Shown piece after piece: positions 23,203 to 31,433 of a DNA stretch of 64,000 nt. Source of the stretch: Brevibacillus choshinensis (lineage in GTDB: Bacteria; Bacillota; Bacilli; Brevibacillales; Brevibacillaceae); assembly GCF_001420695.1 (NCBI RefSeq), contig NZ_LJJB01000013.1:310065-374064 (forward strand). Reading direction: 5' to 3'. The translations under genes were made by a program, and so were the position numbers. Numbering within the stretch: the stretch's first letter is position 1; each line of letters opens with the position of its first letter. The notes beneath the pieces were generated by a model. It saw only the letters and a program-made list of their open reading frames with translations. It did not search any database and was not told the origin of the DNA.

Positions 23203-23408
23203 TATAATAAGAGAAGTCAAGGATGGTTTTTTTTCGTAAATACAAAAAGTAGGTGATCCGCCTTCATTACCCAAATCGATTTTCGATTCGCGGGGCAAGG
23301 CCAGGTTCTACAGCGTTCCTTCGTTGACACTTAGCGTAACTCCTTATATTCGGATGATTGTTCGGTCGAACTATGGCCCATGCAAACCAAAAGAATTGAG
23401 GAGATATT
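23203..23408 (+). other. Long 5' leader with promoter-like elements
   Basis: The 348 bases between 23060 and 23409 hold no gene. TATAAT lies at 23203-23208 with a weak -35 upstream, giving a leader of about 195 bases if used. A second candidate, TTGACA (23324-23329) with TATATT fifteen bases later, sits close to the gene. The leader has short self-complementary parts (AAATCGATTTTCGATT) but I could not build a convincing global fold. Confidence 0.4.
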
Positions 23409-24005
23409 ATGGCACAGCGTTTAGCGACTAACTACGCCAAGGCCTATTTTACGGTGAATGAAGAAGAGCTGAACCAATTCGTCTCGCTCTTCACCAATGA
23501 ACACATTTCAGTCGATGTCAAAGTTTGTGACAATGGCGACCGGGACGTTATTCTGACAGATAACAGCGGGGAAATTCAACTGAGTTTCGCGCGATCTGGC
23601 AATCGTTTTTCGTGCGACAGTTCGTATCTCATCCGGGATCGACAGTTGGCGAATGTTATGAGAAAAGCGATGAAAACGTTTCGTGGCTATGGAATTGTCC
23701 ATCGGATTTATGATGGCTTTACAGTCGTATACCATTACGACCAAGGCTCAGTCGTGAGTATTCATGAACTGTCCGGTGACGAGGAAATGTCCATCTTTGA
23801 AAATACCTCGCCGAGCGTGGCCAATGAGTTGGAGTCTTTGTTCCAACAAGATGGCAGCGAGCGAGAGATTGAGTCCCTATATCAAGAGACGGACCGATGG
23901 CTGGATCTGCGAAATTGGGCAAGAAGTAATGCCCCGGAAAAGCTTACAGCGATTGATAGCCGATTAGCCGACTTGTCGAAACGTCTGTTTGAACTGGAAG
24001 TTTAA
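23409..24005 (+). CDS. Conserved hypothetical protein (198 aa), paralogue of the one at 21696
   Basis: ATG 23409 with TTGAGGAG ahead. Soluble, acidic, no known motif. Compared with the protein at 21696 it keeps R-x-x-N-x-F/Y, R-Q-L-A-N-V-M, an H-R-I-Y segment, V-V-S-I-H-E-L-S-G-D and an I-F-E end of strand, then a helical tail. It starts MAQRLATNYAKAYF like many Paenibacillaceae proteins that databases call non-ribosomal peptide synthetase module, a label the sequence does not support. Preceded by a long untranslated leader and followed by a terminator. Confidence 0.75.
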   Translation: MAQRLATNYAKAYFTVNEEELNQFVSLFTNEHISVDVKVCDNGDRDVILTDNSGEIQLSFARSGNRFSCDSSYLIRDRQLANVMRKAMKTFRGYGIVHRIYDGFTVVYHYDQGSVVSIHELSGDEEMSIFENTSPSVANELESLFQQDGSEREIESLYQETDRWLDLRNWARSNAPEKLTAIDSRLADLSKRLFELEV

Positions 24006-24021
24006 TAATTGAATAATAACC

Positions 24022-24053
24022 AAGAAATGGGTGCGCATGCGCTCATTTTTTTA
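24022..24053 (+). terminator. Terminator
   Basis: AAATGGGTGC and GCGCTCATTT form a ten-base stem (two wobbles), loop GCAT, then T6. It ends the gene at 24005 and separates it from speD. Confidence 0.85.
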
Positions 24054-24080
24054 TTTCCTGTATTTTTCCCAAAAAAGGTA

Positions 24081-24110
24081 TTGTCAAATTAGGCAGAAGC
24101 ATGGTATTGT
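24081..24110 (+). promoter_or_regulatory. Probable speD promoter
   Basis: TTGTCA (24081-24086), 18 bases, TATTGT with an extended TGG in front of it. Expected start near 24117, leaving a leader of about 130 bases. Confidence 0.55.
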
Positions 24111-24130
24111 TGTTTTCGTTGGAAACAGGA

Positions 24131-24240
24131 TTAGGAACCAGGATTCACTTTAAAGGGTGGATAACAAGAGGGAAACCGCCCCCGTTAGTGAATGACGCAG
24201 GTCCTAGCGATGTTTAACATTACACTTGCTAGGAAGGGGG
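24131..24240 (+). ncRNA. Candidate structured leader / riboswitch of speD
   Basis: Three nested helices can form: P1 TAGGAaCC (24132-24139) with GGTCCTA (24200-24206), P2 ATTCACT (24143-24149) with AGTGAAT (24187-24193), and P3 GGGTGG (24155-24160) with CCGCCC (24176-24181). A rival hairpin TCCTAGC (24202-24208) with GCTAGGA (24228-24234) uses the 3' strand of P1 and runs into the speD ribosome binding site GGAAGGGGG (24232-24240). P1 and the rival cannot coexist, which is the usual layout of a translational switch. I know no described aptamer with this sequence. A natural ligand would be SAM, decarboxylated SAM or a polyamine. Confidence 0.6.
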
Positions 24241-24249
24241 AACCGAAAG

Positions 24250-24654
24250 ATGGAATACTCGACTTTCGGAAGACACGTTGCTGTTGACACATGGGGAGTT
24301 CAGTTTGACTTGTTGAACGACGCAGAATTTTTGAAAAAAGAAATGATTGAAGCTGCTGAGGCATGCGGTGCTACGGTACTAAGCGTGCAAGCTAAGCAGT
24401 TTTCTCCTCAAGGTGCTACCGTTCTGGTTCTTCTCTCGGAAAGCCACCTGTCCATTCATACGTATCCTGAGCGTGGATTCGCGGCTTTGGATTGCTACAC
24501 GTGCGGTGAGACGGTTGATCCGCAAGTTGCTATCGATTACTTGGTATCCGTGCTGAAGCCGGAGAAAACCTACGCGAAGAAACTCGTTCGCGGTACAGGT
24601 GAACTGCAAGTAGTTGAGCCTGAAATGAAAGCGGCTGAATTGGTAAGCAAGTAA
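24250..24654 (+). CDS. speD: S-adenosylmethionine decarboxylase proenzyme
   Basis: ATG 24250 nine bases after AAGGGGG. 134 residues, the prokaryotic class 1B type. The self-cleavage site is in L-L-S-E-S-H-L-S-I-H-T-Y-P-E, with cleavage between E64 and S65 turning S65 into the pyruvoyl cofactor; H70 and C85 (in ALDCYTCG) are the expected processing and catalytic residues. It makes decarboxylated SAM, the aminopropyl donor for spermidine. No speE is adjacent; the arginine-decarboxylase-type gene at 18110 would provide putrescine precursors. Expression is probably set by the structured leader. Confidence 0.96.
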   Translation: MEYSTFGRHVAVDTWGVQFDLLNDAEFLKKEMIEAAEACGATVLSVQAKQFSPQGATVLVLLSESHLSIHTYPERGFAALDCYTCGETVDPQVAIDYLVSVLKPEKTYAKKLVRGTGELQVVEPEMKAAELVSK

Positions 24655-24670
24655 CAAATGTAAGTATTCA

Positions 24671-24701
24671 AGAGGTGCGGATTGAAGTCCGCACCTCTTT
24701 T
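24671..24701 (+). terminator. Terminator of speD
   Basis: AGAGGTGCGGA and TCCGCACCTCT arms, loop TTGAAG, followed by TTTAC. Confidence 0.93.
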
Positions 24702-24726
24702 ACGTGAGAGTGTTGGAAATGGTTAG

Positions 24727-25341
24727 CTATCTGTGAAAGGGAGCTGTTACCGTACGGCCCAAGTCTTTGAGCAAGATACCAAAGTCATTTACGGTATTGC
24801 TCACATTGTGGGCAACGTTGCTTGGAACATTATGCACATTGTTCGTACGATTTTGTGCTTCATTATAGATCGCATCGTTAATGCCGCGAATACGCGTAAA
24901 CATGGCAGGTTCAGAAGTCACGCGAATGTTCATACTGGGAGAGACAGCTCTTGCTGCGGAGTGAACCTGTTGTTCGATGACTTTTGCTTGTTCAGGAGCC
25001 AAGTTTTGGCGAATGCGAATACCAATAACAGCATCTTGTCCGTTTACGACAACCGTAGCTCGCTCGACCCCAGGAACATCATCCGCGACTCGGGTGAGTT
25101 GTTCGGCGATGTTTTGGTTAAAGCCATTCGTGGTGTAGCCGTTGCGGTAATGAAAAGCATTCGTTCCCTGCGTGTAGGCTTTGTGATCGTGAGCGATGCT
25201 GCTCCGCGTTTCAGCAGGCTTTTGGTTCGCGATGTTTTGTGTGTGAGGAGCATTTTTCTGTCCAGCACTAGAGCTTGCACAACCAGTCAAAGACGACAGA
25301 GCGAGAAGGCCTGCGATAGCGAATGACCATTTTTTATTCAT
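24727..25341 (-). CDS. YhcN/YlaJ family sporulation lipoprotein
   Basis: ATG 25341 after GGAGGTGGG. Lipoprotein signal MNKKWSFAIAGLLALSSLTGC with the lipobox L-T-G-C, cysteine at residue 21. The YhcN/YlaJ domain covers roughly residues 80-160: A-E-Q-L-T-R-V-A-D-D-V-P-G-V-E-R-A-T-V-V-V-N-G-Q-D-A-V-I-G-I, then V-E-Q-Q-V-H-S-A-A-R and I-R-V-T-S-E. Family members are made in the forespore and found in the spore membrane or cortex. It is divergent from typA, and a second member lies at 34107. Confidence 0.88.
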   Translation of the reverse strand: MNKKWSFAIAGLLALSSLTGCASSSAGQKNAPHTQNIANQKPAETRSSIAHDHKAYTQGTNAFHYRNGYTTNGFNQNIAEQLTRVADDVPGVERATVVVNGQDAVIGIRIRQNLAPEQAKVIEQQVHSAARAVSPSMNIRVTSEPAMFTRIRGINDAIYNEAQNRTNNVHNVPSNVAHNVSNTVNDFGILLKDLGRTVTAPFHR

Positions 25342-25478
25342 GGGGAGCCCACCTCCATTCCTTAGTATGACGAAAAGAACGTACCCTACTCAGGAAGGGA
25401 TTTCCGTAAAAAACTCCCCATTGTGCCGAGTTTCACGAACTGCTAATATGGAAGGTATGCATAACAGAGGAGGTTCAC

Positions 25479-27320
25479 ATGAAGCGTCTTGACATACGCA
25501 ACATCGCCATTATTGCCCACGTTGACCATGGTAAAACGACATTGGTTGACAAACTTTTGATTCAATCGGGCACATTCCGTAGTAACCAGCAGGTAGAGGA
25601 GAGAATGATGGACTCCAATGACCTGGAGCGGGAGCGCGGAATTACGATCCTGGCAAAAACAACGTCCGTCAAATACAATGAGTTTACGATCAACATTTTG
25701 GATACCCCTGGCCACGCCGACTTCGGTGGTGAGGTTGAACGGATCATGAGCATGGTAGACGGTGTTCTTTTGATCGTGGACGCATTCGAGGGCTGTATGC
25801 CTCAAACGCGCTTTGTTTTGAAAAAAGCGCTGGAAGCAAAAGTAACTCCGATTGTCGTCGTGAACAAAGTAGACCGCGACAATGCTCGTCCTCAGGAAGT
25901 GATCAATGAAGTCTACGACCTGTTCATTGACTTGGATGCAACAGAAGATCAGTTGGACTTCCCTATCGTATACGCTTCTGGTTTGCAAGGAATCGCCGGT
26001 ATGGAACCAGACAAGCTCGAAGGGGACCTGCGTCCGCTGTTTGATACAATCATCGAGCACATGCCTGCACCAGATGCAGACGAAAACGCTCCATTGCAAA
26101 TGCAAGTGACCATGCTCGATTATAACGACTTCTTGGGTCGTATCGGGATTGGACGCATTTACCGTGGTACGATGAACGTGAACGACATGGTATCCGTGAC
26201 GACACGCGAAGGCGTATTGAAAAAAATGCGCATCCAAAAGCTGTTCGGTTTCTCTGGTTTGCAACGTGTGGAGCAAAAAACAGCGAAAGCGGGAGATATC
26301 GTCGCGATTGCCGGTTTGGATGACATCAACGTTGGGGAGACTGTCTGCGATGTCGATCGTCCAGATCCATTGCCTTTCCTGAAAATTGATGAGCCAACTC
26401 TGCAAATGACGTTCCTCGTGAACAACAGCCCGTTTGCTGGTCGCGAAGGTAAGCATGTAACTTCCCGTAAGCTGCGTGATCGTTTGATGTCTGAGTTGGA
26501 GACAGATGTATCTCTTCGTGTTGATGAAACGGATTCTCCAGATGCTTTCGTTGTATCTGGACGCGGTGAATTGCATCTGTCCATTCTGGTGGAAAACATG
26601 CGTCGTGAAGGCTTTGAGCTGGGTGTTTCCAAACCAGAAGTTATCGTTCGTATGATTGACGGTCAAAAAATGGAGCCGGCTGAGATGTTGGTGATTGACG
26701 TACCAGAAGAGTACACAGGTCCCGTAATGGAGACGCTTGGCCAACGTAAGGCTGAGATGGTTAACATGGTTAACAACGGATTTGGACAGGTTCGTCTGGA
26801 ATTCATCATTCCATCCCGTGGATTGATTGGCTACCGTACCGAGTTCATGACCATTACCCGTGGTTATGGAATCCTGAACCATTCCTTTGATAGCTATCGT
26901 CCTCTGGTCCAAGGTCCAGTAGGCGGGCGTCACGCAGGGGTACTGATTTCTCATGAAACAGGTACTGCTACCACCTATGGCCTGATGTCCGTAGAAGACC
27001 GTGGTATCATGTTCATCCAAGCGGGTACCGAAGTATATGAAGGTATGATTGTTGGCGAACATAACCGCGACAATGACCTGACTGTAAACGTATGTAAAGA
27101 AAAGCATGCGACCAACGTTCGTTCCGCAACGAAAGACGAGACGGTTAAAATGAAGACCCCTCGCATCTTGACGCTGGAAGAGGCACTGGAGTATTTGAAC
27201 GATGATGAGCTGTGCGAAGTAACTCCTCAATCTGTTCGCCTCCGTAAAAAGTACCTGAACAAATCGGATCGCGAGCGTTATGAAAAACAAAGACGTTGGG
27301 AAGCACAACCACAAGCATAA
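25479..27320 (+). CDS. typA: Translational GTPase TypA/BipA
   Basis: ATG 25479 after GAGGAGG. 613 residues. GTPase motifs: G1 [10 protein letters not shown], switch I RERGIT, G3 [13 protein letters not shown]4 VVNKVDR and G5 SGLQG. Then EF-Tu-like domain 2, EF-G-like domains III and V, and the BipA C-terminal domain (Y-K-M..-like segment replaced here by the [14 protein letters not shown] start, through R-L-R-K-K-Y-L). It binds the ribosome and helps 50S assembly and stress growth. Equivalent to B. subtilis ylaG, and ylaH follows at 28219 as in Bacillus. A long minus-strand frame over this gene is only its shadow. Confidence 0.97.
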   Translation: MKRLDIRNIAIIAHVDHGKTTLVDKLLIQSGTFRSNQQVEERMMDSNDLERERGITILAKTTSVKYNEFTINILDTPGHADFGGEVERIMSMVDGVLLIVDAFEGCMPQTRFVLKKALEAKVTPIVVVNKVDRDNARPQEVINEVYDLFIDLDATEDQLDFPIVYASGLQGIAGMEPDKLEGDLRPLFDTIIEHMPAPDADENAPLQMQVTMLDYNDFLGRIGIGRIYRGTMNVNDMVSVTTREGVLKKMRIQKLFGFSGLQRVEQKTAKAGDIVAIAGLDDINVGETVCDVDRPDPLPFLKIDEPTLQMTFLVNNSPFAGREGKHVTSRKLRDRLMSELETDVSLRVDETDSPDAFVVSGRGELHLSILVENMRREGFELGVSKPEVIVRMIDGQKMEPAEMLVIDVPEEYTGPVMETLGQRKAEMVNMVNNGFGQVRLEFIIPSRGLIGYRTEFMTITRGYGILNHSFDSYRPLVQGPVGGRHAGVLISHETGTATTYGLMSVEDRGIMFIQAGTEVYEGMIVGEHNRDNDLTVNVCKEKHATNVRSATKDETVKMKTPRILTLEEALEYLNDDELCEVTPQSVRLRKKYLNKSDRERYEKQRRWEAQPQA

Positions 27321-27324
27321 ACAA

Positions 27325-27368
27325 CGAAAAGAGTCGTTCCTCTGCAAAGATGGAACGGCTTTTTTGTT
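27325..27368 (+). terminator. Terminator of typA
   Basis: AAAAGAGTCGTTCC and GGAACGGCTTTTTT arms with an eleven-base loop, then TTGTT. Confidence 0.88.
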
Positions 27369-27424
27369 ATGTCGCAAAACCATTTTTTTGTGCAACACCG
27401 TAAATGTTTTTCTTTTCAGGTTAG

Positions 27425-27458
27425 TAAAAAACCCCCGCAGTCATGTGCGAGGGATTGG
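27425..27458 (-). terminator. Terminator of the glutathione peroxidase gene
   Basis: On the minus strand CCCTCGCA and TGCGGGGG with loop CATGAC, then T6, twelve bases after the stop codon at 27470. Confidence 0.88.
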
Positions 27459-27469
27459 AACAAATGAGA

Positions 27470-27949
27470 TTAGGCTTTCAGAAGAGATTCGATGTCGGTG
27501 GTCAATTCTTCGGGTTGGACACGTGCCCCAATTCGCTTGGCGACTTGTCCTTGTTTGTTGACCAGAAACTTGGCAAAGTTCCATTCGATTTCTTCGCCGT
27601 TACCTTCTGGGGCTTGAGATTTCAAATATTGATACAAGGGGTGCGCAGTAGGACCGTTAACATCCACCTTTGCAAAGAGCGGGAAGGTAACGCCATAATT
27701 CAGATCGCAGAATTGAGCAATTTCTTCTTCACTCCCAGGTTCTTGACCCGCAAACTGGTTGCACGGAAATCCTAATACAACCAACCCTTGATCCTGGTAA
27801 CGCTCATACAGTTCCTGCAAGCCTTTATACTGAGGTGTCAGCCCGCATTTGCTGGCAGTATTGACGATCAAGAGTACGTGACCTTTGTAAGCGGCAAGAG
27901 TTTGTTCTTCACCCGAAATCGTTTTTACAGAAATGTCGTAGACACTCAT
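27470..27949 (-). CDS. bsaA: Glutathione peroxidase family thiol peroxidase
   Basis: ATG 27949 follows AAGGTGGGAG; a longer frame has no ribosome binding site. 159 residues with the peroxidase motifs: catalytic C35 in N-T-A-S-K-C-G-L-T-P-Q-Y, the G-F-P-C-N-Q-F loop with catalytic Gln and the resolving Cys, and W-N-F-A-K-F with the catalytic Trp and Asn. No selenocysteine. In bacteria such enzymes use thioredoxin or bacillithiol rather than glutathione, reducing organic peroxides in the cytoplasm. bshC for bacillithiol is present at 54898. Confidence 0.92.
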   Translation of the reverse strand: MSVYDISVKTISGEEQTLAAYKGHVLLIVNTASKCGLTPQYKGLQELYERYQDQGLVVLGFPCNQFAGQEPGSEEEIAQFCDLNYGVTFPLFAKVDVNGPTAHPLYQYLKSQAPEGNGEEIEWNFAKFLVNKQGQVAKRIGARVQPEELTTDIESLLKA

Positions 27950-28031
27950 CGTTCTCCCACCTTTTTCTAATTTCATGCTTTCATCATAGCACGGAGGTCC
28001 GTATACAAGCTAGCAAACGGAGTGCAAGAGG

Positions 28032-28078
28032 TTGACAGAATATCAAGTTTTGACAGGAAATACGCCACCTGATAAAGT
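28032..28078 (+). promoter_or_regulatory. Promoter region of ylaH
   Basis: Two perfect TTGACA boxes (28032-28037 and 28050-28055); the second has TAAAGT 17 bases on. The resulting leader of about 130 bases contains complementary GCCGGGGAG/CTCCaCGGC and GCACG/CGTGC arms, but no known RNA family is evident. Confidence 0.5.
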
Positions 28079-28218
28079 TAAATGGATAGATTTTGGTACA
28101 AGAGTGAACCAACAGCAGGCAGGTAAAAAGAAAATGAAATACGCCGGGGAGAGCGTTCACCTCCACGGCTTGCACGTGATACCAAGAAGTCGCGTGCGAA
28201 ACAGGAGGAATTATCATC

Positions 28219-28545
28219 ATGGATTGGATTCAATTAGCTTCAACCTATGTTCCCGCCAACCCGGACCAATTGTCTGCTTTTGACAGCTTCCGGATGTGGG
28301 CCGATCACAATCGAGCGTGGATTTTATTCGTTCAACTGGTTTTGGTCTACTATCTTGGTTTTGCTACCCGTATTCGCATGCCTATTCTCAAGACGATTTT
28401 ATTGTACATACTGTTGTTTGCTGGAGCGTTGATTTTTGCCATTCTGGATGTTCAGCTACCTGTAAAGAGTGCCATGTTGGTCGCGATTTCGATTCTTGTC
28501 ATCGTGAAGCTGAGAATAAAACCAGAGCAGACCCAAAGAAAGTGA
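28219..28545 (+). CDS. ylaH: YlaH-like membrane protein
   Basis: ATG 28219 after CAGGAGGA. 108 residues with three hydrophobic segments (about 35-52, 58-78 and 80-98): AWILFVQLVLVYYLGF, LLYILLFAGALIFAIL and a C-terminal one ending in a basic tail. It has the YlaH family pattern and the same place after typA as in B. subtilis. Inner-membrane protein of unknown function. The next small gene starts ten bases after its stop and is probably co-transcribed. Confidence 0.85.
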   Translation: MDWIQLASTYVPANPDQLSAFDSFRMWADHNRAWILFVQLVLVYYLGFATRIRMPILKTILLYILLFAGALIFAILDVQLPVKSAMLVAISILVIVKLRIKPEQTQRK

Positions 28546-28555
28546 GGGTTCCCTA

Positions 28556-28828
28556 GTGAAGCGTGAAGACGCCCTCTTTAACTGGATACAGATTCAAGTG
28601 GTAGCAGATGCACGACCCCACGATCATTCCGCACAGGAGACAGCGTCATTTTTTTCAGAACTTTTACGAGAAGACCACCAAATGAGTGGACTCGGTTATC
28701 GTCAGGAAGGTCCTTGGTATATTGCCTACGGTCAAGTATCCGGAGAGGAATGGCATGGTCGATATGGTGCCGAAGCAGTAGAGTCGTTACTGCAAGCCAT
28801 CGAAAGTGAACCAAAATATAATGGATAA
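28556..28828 (+). CDS. Conserved hypothetical protein (90 aa) downstream of ylaH
   Basis: GTG 28556 after GAGGG at the end of ylaH. It begins M-K-R-E-D-A-L-F-N-W-I-Q-I-Q-V-V-A-D-A-R-P-x-D-x-S-A-Q-E-T, which looks strongly conserved in character, but I do not recognise a named family. Soluble, acidic, without a membrane segment. It shares the ylaH operon and ends at a terminator. Confidence 0.7.
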   Translation: MKREDALFNWIQIQVVADARPHDHSAQETASFFSELLREDHQMSGLGYRQEGPWYIAYGQVSGEEWHGRYGAEAVESLLQAIESEPKYNG

Positions 28829-28834
28829 AGAAAA

Positions 28835-28883
28835 AGGCTCATCCATCTCCCGATTTCCTTCGGGCTACTGGATGAGTTTTTTC
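28835..28883 (+). terminator. Terminator of the ylaH operon
   Basis: CTCATCCA and TGGATGAG arms around an inner CCCGAtttccttCGGG hairpin, followed by T6. Confidence 0.9.
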
Positions 28884-29014
28884 TATGACTTGCGAATTTT
28901 CTAGGTAAAAAGACGTGGTTTTTTCTCTGTATGCAACCTATCCGCAAGAAATGTCGTCAGTAACTGTGCCCTAGTCAACAGGGGATGATTGGCAATGAAG
29001 AAGGGGGAACTAGT

Positions 29015-30463
29015 ATGAAAAAAATATGGACGAAAAAGCCTGTACTAGCCGTAGTGGCTGCAGCAAGTATTATTGGAGGACTTACACCGATTTTCGCAAA
29101 TGCCAGTTCATTTGGATCACCGAGTGCAACGAAAGTGGTCATGAACGAGGAAGGCAAGCAAGTCACCCGCTATAATTTGAAAGAGTTGGCCAAAAATGAT
29201 CCAGAAACATTGAACATGCTGCTCAAGACACAAGCAGATCATCTGTACATCATCGTGGATGAGATTAAGCTAAACACGAAATTGCAATCATATATGGAAG
29301 AGAACAAGGAAGAGTGGGAACGGATCTACAACCAATACTACAGTGACATCTGGCTGGAAGTCCGATTCACGGATGAAAACGAAGAAATTGTGAGTGTGAG
29401 CGCTCAAACGAAAAGCAAAAAGGTGTACATTAAAGGAATTGTAACCGAGGACGTTACGAAAATCGTCGTGAAGAAGCCAAATGGGGATAATATCGAAGTG
29501 ATTCCTACGAGTGAGCATTCCTTTACAGTGAGCTTTGGGTCTTTGGATGTAGCAACTGATCAATATGTAACGGTGAATGCTTATGCAGGCAGCACGTTAG
29601 TGGACAGCGAGAAAGTGAAAGTCATTCCGCAAGCCGAAGAAGAAGCCGACATGATTATACATAACTTGGCTGTTCTTGATGCGAAAAAAGGTGAACTGAA
29701 AGTCAAAGGCATCGTCAAGCTGGATGTAGACAAAGTGACAGTGTCGTACAACGGTGTAAAAGGCGAGGCAAAAGTGAAAAAGCTGTGGGATGGTGTAGGG
29801 AGCTTCAGCATCACACTGAAAGACGTCAAGGTAACGACAGGTAAGGCAACGATCGAGGTATATGAGGACGGACAAAAACAGGACTCTGACTCAATCGAGG
29901 TAGAAGTTATTAACACACCTGCGAAAGAAGAGGCGAAAACGTACGCCATTTCGGGTACAGCGGCATTTGATCCGAAAACAAAAAGCATTCAGCTGAAAGG
30001 AAACGTTGTCGGCTGGACCAAGAATGGCAATGTAAAGCTGATCGTAACCACTCTGGATGGCAAAAAGCAAGAAGTGAAGCCAAATGACAAAGGGGAATAT
30101 ACCCTGAAGCTGTCATTGAAAAAAGGCTCTATTAAACAACCAGTTATTCGTCTCGAGCTGTATGTAGGTGACAAGCTGGTGAAACAGTCTGACATTGATA
30201 CGCCTATTACCAAGATCATCGAAGAGATCGACCACAAGAATAACGATGACAAAGACGGCGATAAAGACAAAAAGGATAAAGACAAAAAAGATAAAGAAAA
30301 GCATGAGCCAAAAGGCAATGCTTATGGCTATTGGAAAAAACAGGGGGAGTGGAATCAACACGGCCACGATGATGACCGTGATGATGACCACGATCACGAC
30401 GATCACGACGATCACGATGATCACGATGATCACAATGATCACGACGATCACGACGACAAGTAA
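29015..30463 (+). CDS. Secreted repeat protein with Asp/His-rich tail (482 aa)
   Basis: ATG 29015 after AAGGGGGAA; signal peptide MKKIWTKKPVLAVVAAASII ending near ANASS. Three beta-sandwich repeats of about 90-100 residues follow (starting near 130, 215 and 310), each opening with a K-x-K-x-V/I-x-I/V-K-G-x-V motif. After a lysine/aspartate-rich linker (KDKKDKDKKDKEKHE) comes a 33-residue tail that is almost only Asp and His, encoded by nine-base GATCACGAC-like tandem repeats at about 30377-30460. The tail is likely to bind divalent metal. No sorting signal; function unknown. The gene converges on the DUF5665 gene, five bases away. Confidence 0.8.
   Translation: MKKIWTKKPVLAVVAAASIIGGLTPIFANASSFGSPSATKVVMNEEGKQVTRYNLKELAKNDPETLNMLLKTQADHLYIIVDEIKLNTKLQSYMEENKEEWERIYNQYYSDIWLEVRFTDENEEIVSVSAQTKSKKVYIKGIVTEDVTKIVVKKPNGDNIEVIPTSEHSFTVSFGSLDVATDQYVTVNAYAGSTLVDSEKVKVIPQAEEEADMIIHNLAVLDAKKGELKVKGIVKLDVDKVTVSYNGVKGEAKVKKLWDGVGSFSITLKDVKVTTGKATIEVYEDGQKQDSDSIEVEVINTPAKEEAKTYAISGTAAFDPKTKSIQLKGNVVGWTKNGNVKLIVTTLDGKKQEVKPNDKGEYTLKLSLKKGSIKQPVIRLELYVGDKLVKQSDIDTPITKIIEEIDHKNNDDKDGDKDKKDKDKKDKEKHEPKGNAYGYWKKQGEWNQHGHDDDRDDDHDHDDHDDHDDHDDHNDHDDHDDK
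30377..30460 (+). repeat. Coding tandem repeat, nine-base GAYCACGAY unit
   Basis: About nine head-to-tail copies of a D-H-D unit (GAT/GAC, CAC, GAT/GAC) with single-base variants, encoding the Asp/His tail of the secreted protein. Expected to vary in copy number between strains. Confidence 0.75.
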
Positions 30464-30468
30464 GGTCG

Positions 30469-30798
30469 TTACGGTTGCTTGTACGCCTGGACGTAATTTA
30501 CGAGATCTTTTATGTAGTCTCCGATGATCGGAATCGATAAAAATTGAGTCAAGAGCGAACCAAGCAACGCTAATACGATAGCTGTACCAATCGTCAAACC
30601 CAGACCCCGGGCAAGACCTGCGAGGAAATTAATCCAGAGCAGCTTGCGCGGGGCAGTGTAATTTTGAAGAATATCTGCTAAGCGAATATCTTCAAGGAAC
30701 ATGGCGATCTTGTCCATACGTTCATTAAGTTTGCGGACTTCCTGGATGTCTTTCATCAATTGCTCCATCTGTGTAAGCAAACGGTCAGTGGGCGACAT
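30469..30798 (-). CDS. DUF5665 family membrane protein
   Basis: ATG 30798 eight bases after GGAGG; TTG 30804 is also possible. 109 residues: a helical N-terminal part with a possible coiled coil (LTQMEQLMKDIQEVRKLNERM), then two hydrophobic segments (LLWINFLAGLARGLGLTIG and TAIVLALLGSLLTQFL), with the N-F-L-A-G-L-A-R-G-L-G motif typical of DUF5665. Function unknown. No separate terminator fits between it and the convergent gene. Confidence 0.82.
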   Translation of the reverse strand: MSPTDRLLTQMEQLMKDIQEVRKLNERMDKIAMFLEDIRLADILQNYTAPRKLLWINFLAGLARGLGLTIGTAIVLALLGSLLTQFLSIPIIGDYIKDLVNYVQAYKQP

Positions 30799-30945
30799 CG
30801 ACAAACCTCCTCTTCGGGATCAAGTTTATCTCTATTACCCAGTGTAGGGAAAAAAGAAAAGAGAAGCAAGGAACCAGAAACGTTTGCCTATCCCTTTACC
30901 GGGGGGTACAATATACGTACAAAACGTACTCAAGGAGGCATCGGA

Positions 30946-31404
30946 ATGGCAGAAACCGTTTCCCAATCGCTGTCTGAAGAATTGTTTGGGCTTTTGCAGA
31001 AAGAGCGTTTTGTTACCCTGGGGACGATTGATCACGAATCTGGTTCCCCTTCATTAAGTTCCTTGTCATGGACGTATGCGTCTTCGGTCGATTCGATCCG
31101 TTTTGCAGTGGACAATCGGTCGCGGATCTTGACGAATATTGCAAAGGAACCGCAGGTCGTTTTGCATCTGATTGGAGCAGGTTCGTCTTTCGCGATCAAC
31201 GGACGTGCTACATTAAAAACGGAGCGGCTGGAAGGGGTTCCCTTGAAGCTTGCGATGGTAGAAATTACCATTGAGGCTGTGAGAGATATCATGTTCTACG
31301 GATCTCGCATTTCTGTAGAGCCGCAATACGAAAAGACTTACGATAAGAATGCAGCAGCCAAGCTGGACAATCAAGTGATGGAAGCCTTGAGAAACACTAA
31401 TTAG
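30946..31404 (+). CDS. Pyridoxamine 5'-phosphate oxidase family protein
   Basis: ATG 30946 after AAGGAGG. 152 residues of the split-barrel flavin-binding fold: F-V-T-L-G-T-I-D-H-E-S-G-S-P at the start, S-L-S-W-T-Y-A, I-R-F-A-V-D-N-R-S-R-I-L-T-N-I and V-V-L-H-L-I-G. True PdxH substrate-binding residues are not evident, so it belongs to the broad PNPOx-like group that may bind FMN, F420 or heme. Function unknown; single gene upstream of the SAM riboswitch. Confidence 0.82.
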   Translation: MAETVSQSLSEELFGLLQKERFVTLGTIDHESGSPSLSSLSWTYASSVDSIRFAVDNRSRILTNIAKEPQVVLHLIGAGSSFAINGRATLKTERLEGVPLKLAMVEITIEAVRDIMFYGSRISVEPQYEKTYDKNAAAKLDNQVMEALRNTN

Positions 31405-31433
31405 GACAGCTATATGCCAGGTGGAAAATCTTG

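Noticed and set aside
24151-24190. GGGTGG ... ACCGCC in the speD leader, resembling a T-box core
   Set aside because: The T-box core needs GGGTGGnACCGCG with only one base between; here fifteen bases intervene and there is no specifier loop or terminator/antiterminator pair.
25443-27398. 651-codon open frame on the minus strand
   Set aside because: It is the exact antisense of typA, rich in His/Gln/Val typical of shadow frames, and has no ribosome binding site.
30113-30451. Hydrophobic Ile/Val-rich frame opposite the Asp/His tail
   Set aside because: Direct consequence of reading the GATCACGAC repeats on the other strand; not a membrane protein gene.
30377-30460. Short tandem repeats considered as a CRISPR array
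   Set aside because: Nine-base unit without spacers, in frame within a coding sequence, no cas genes.
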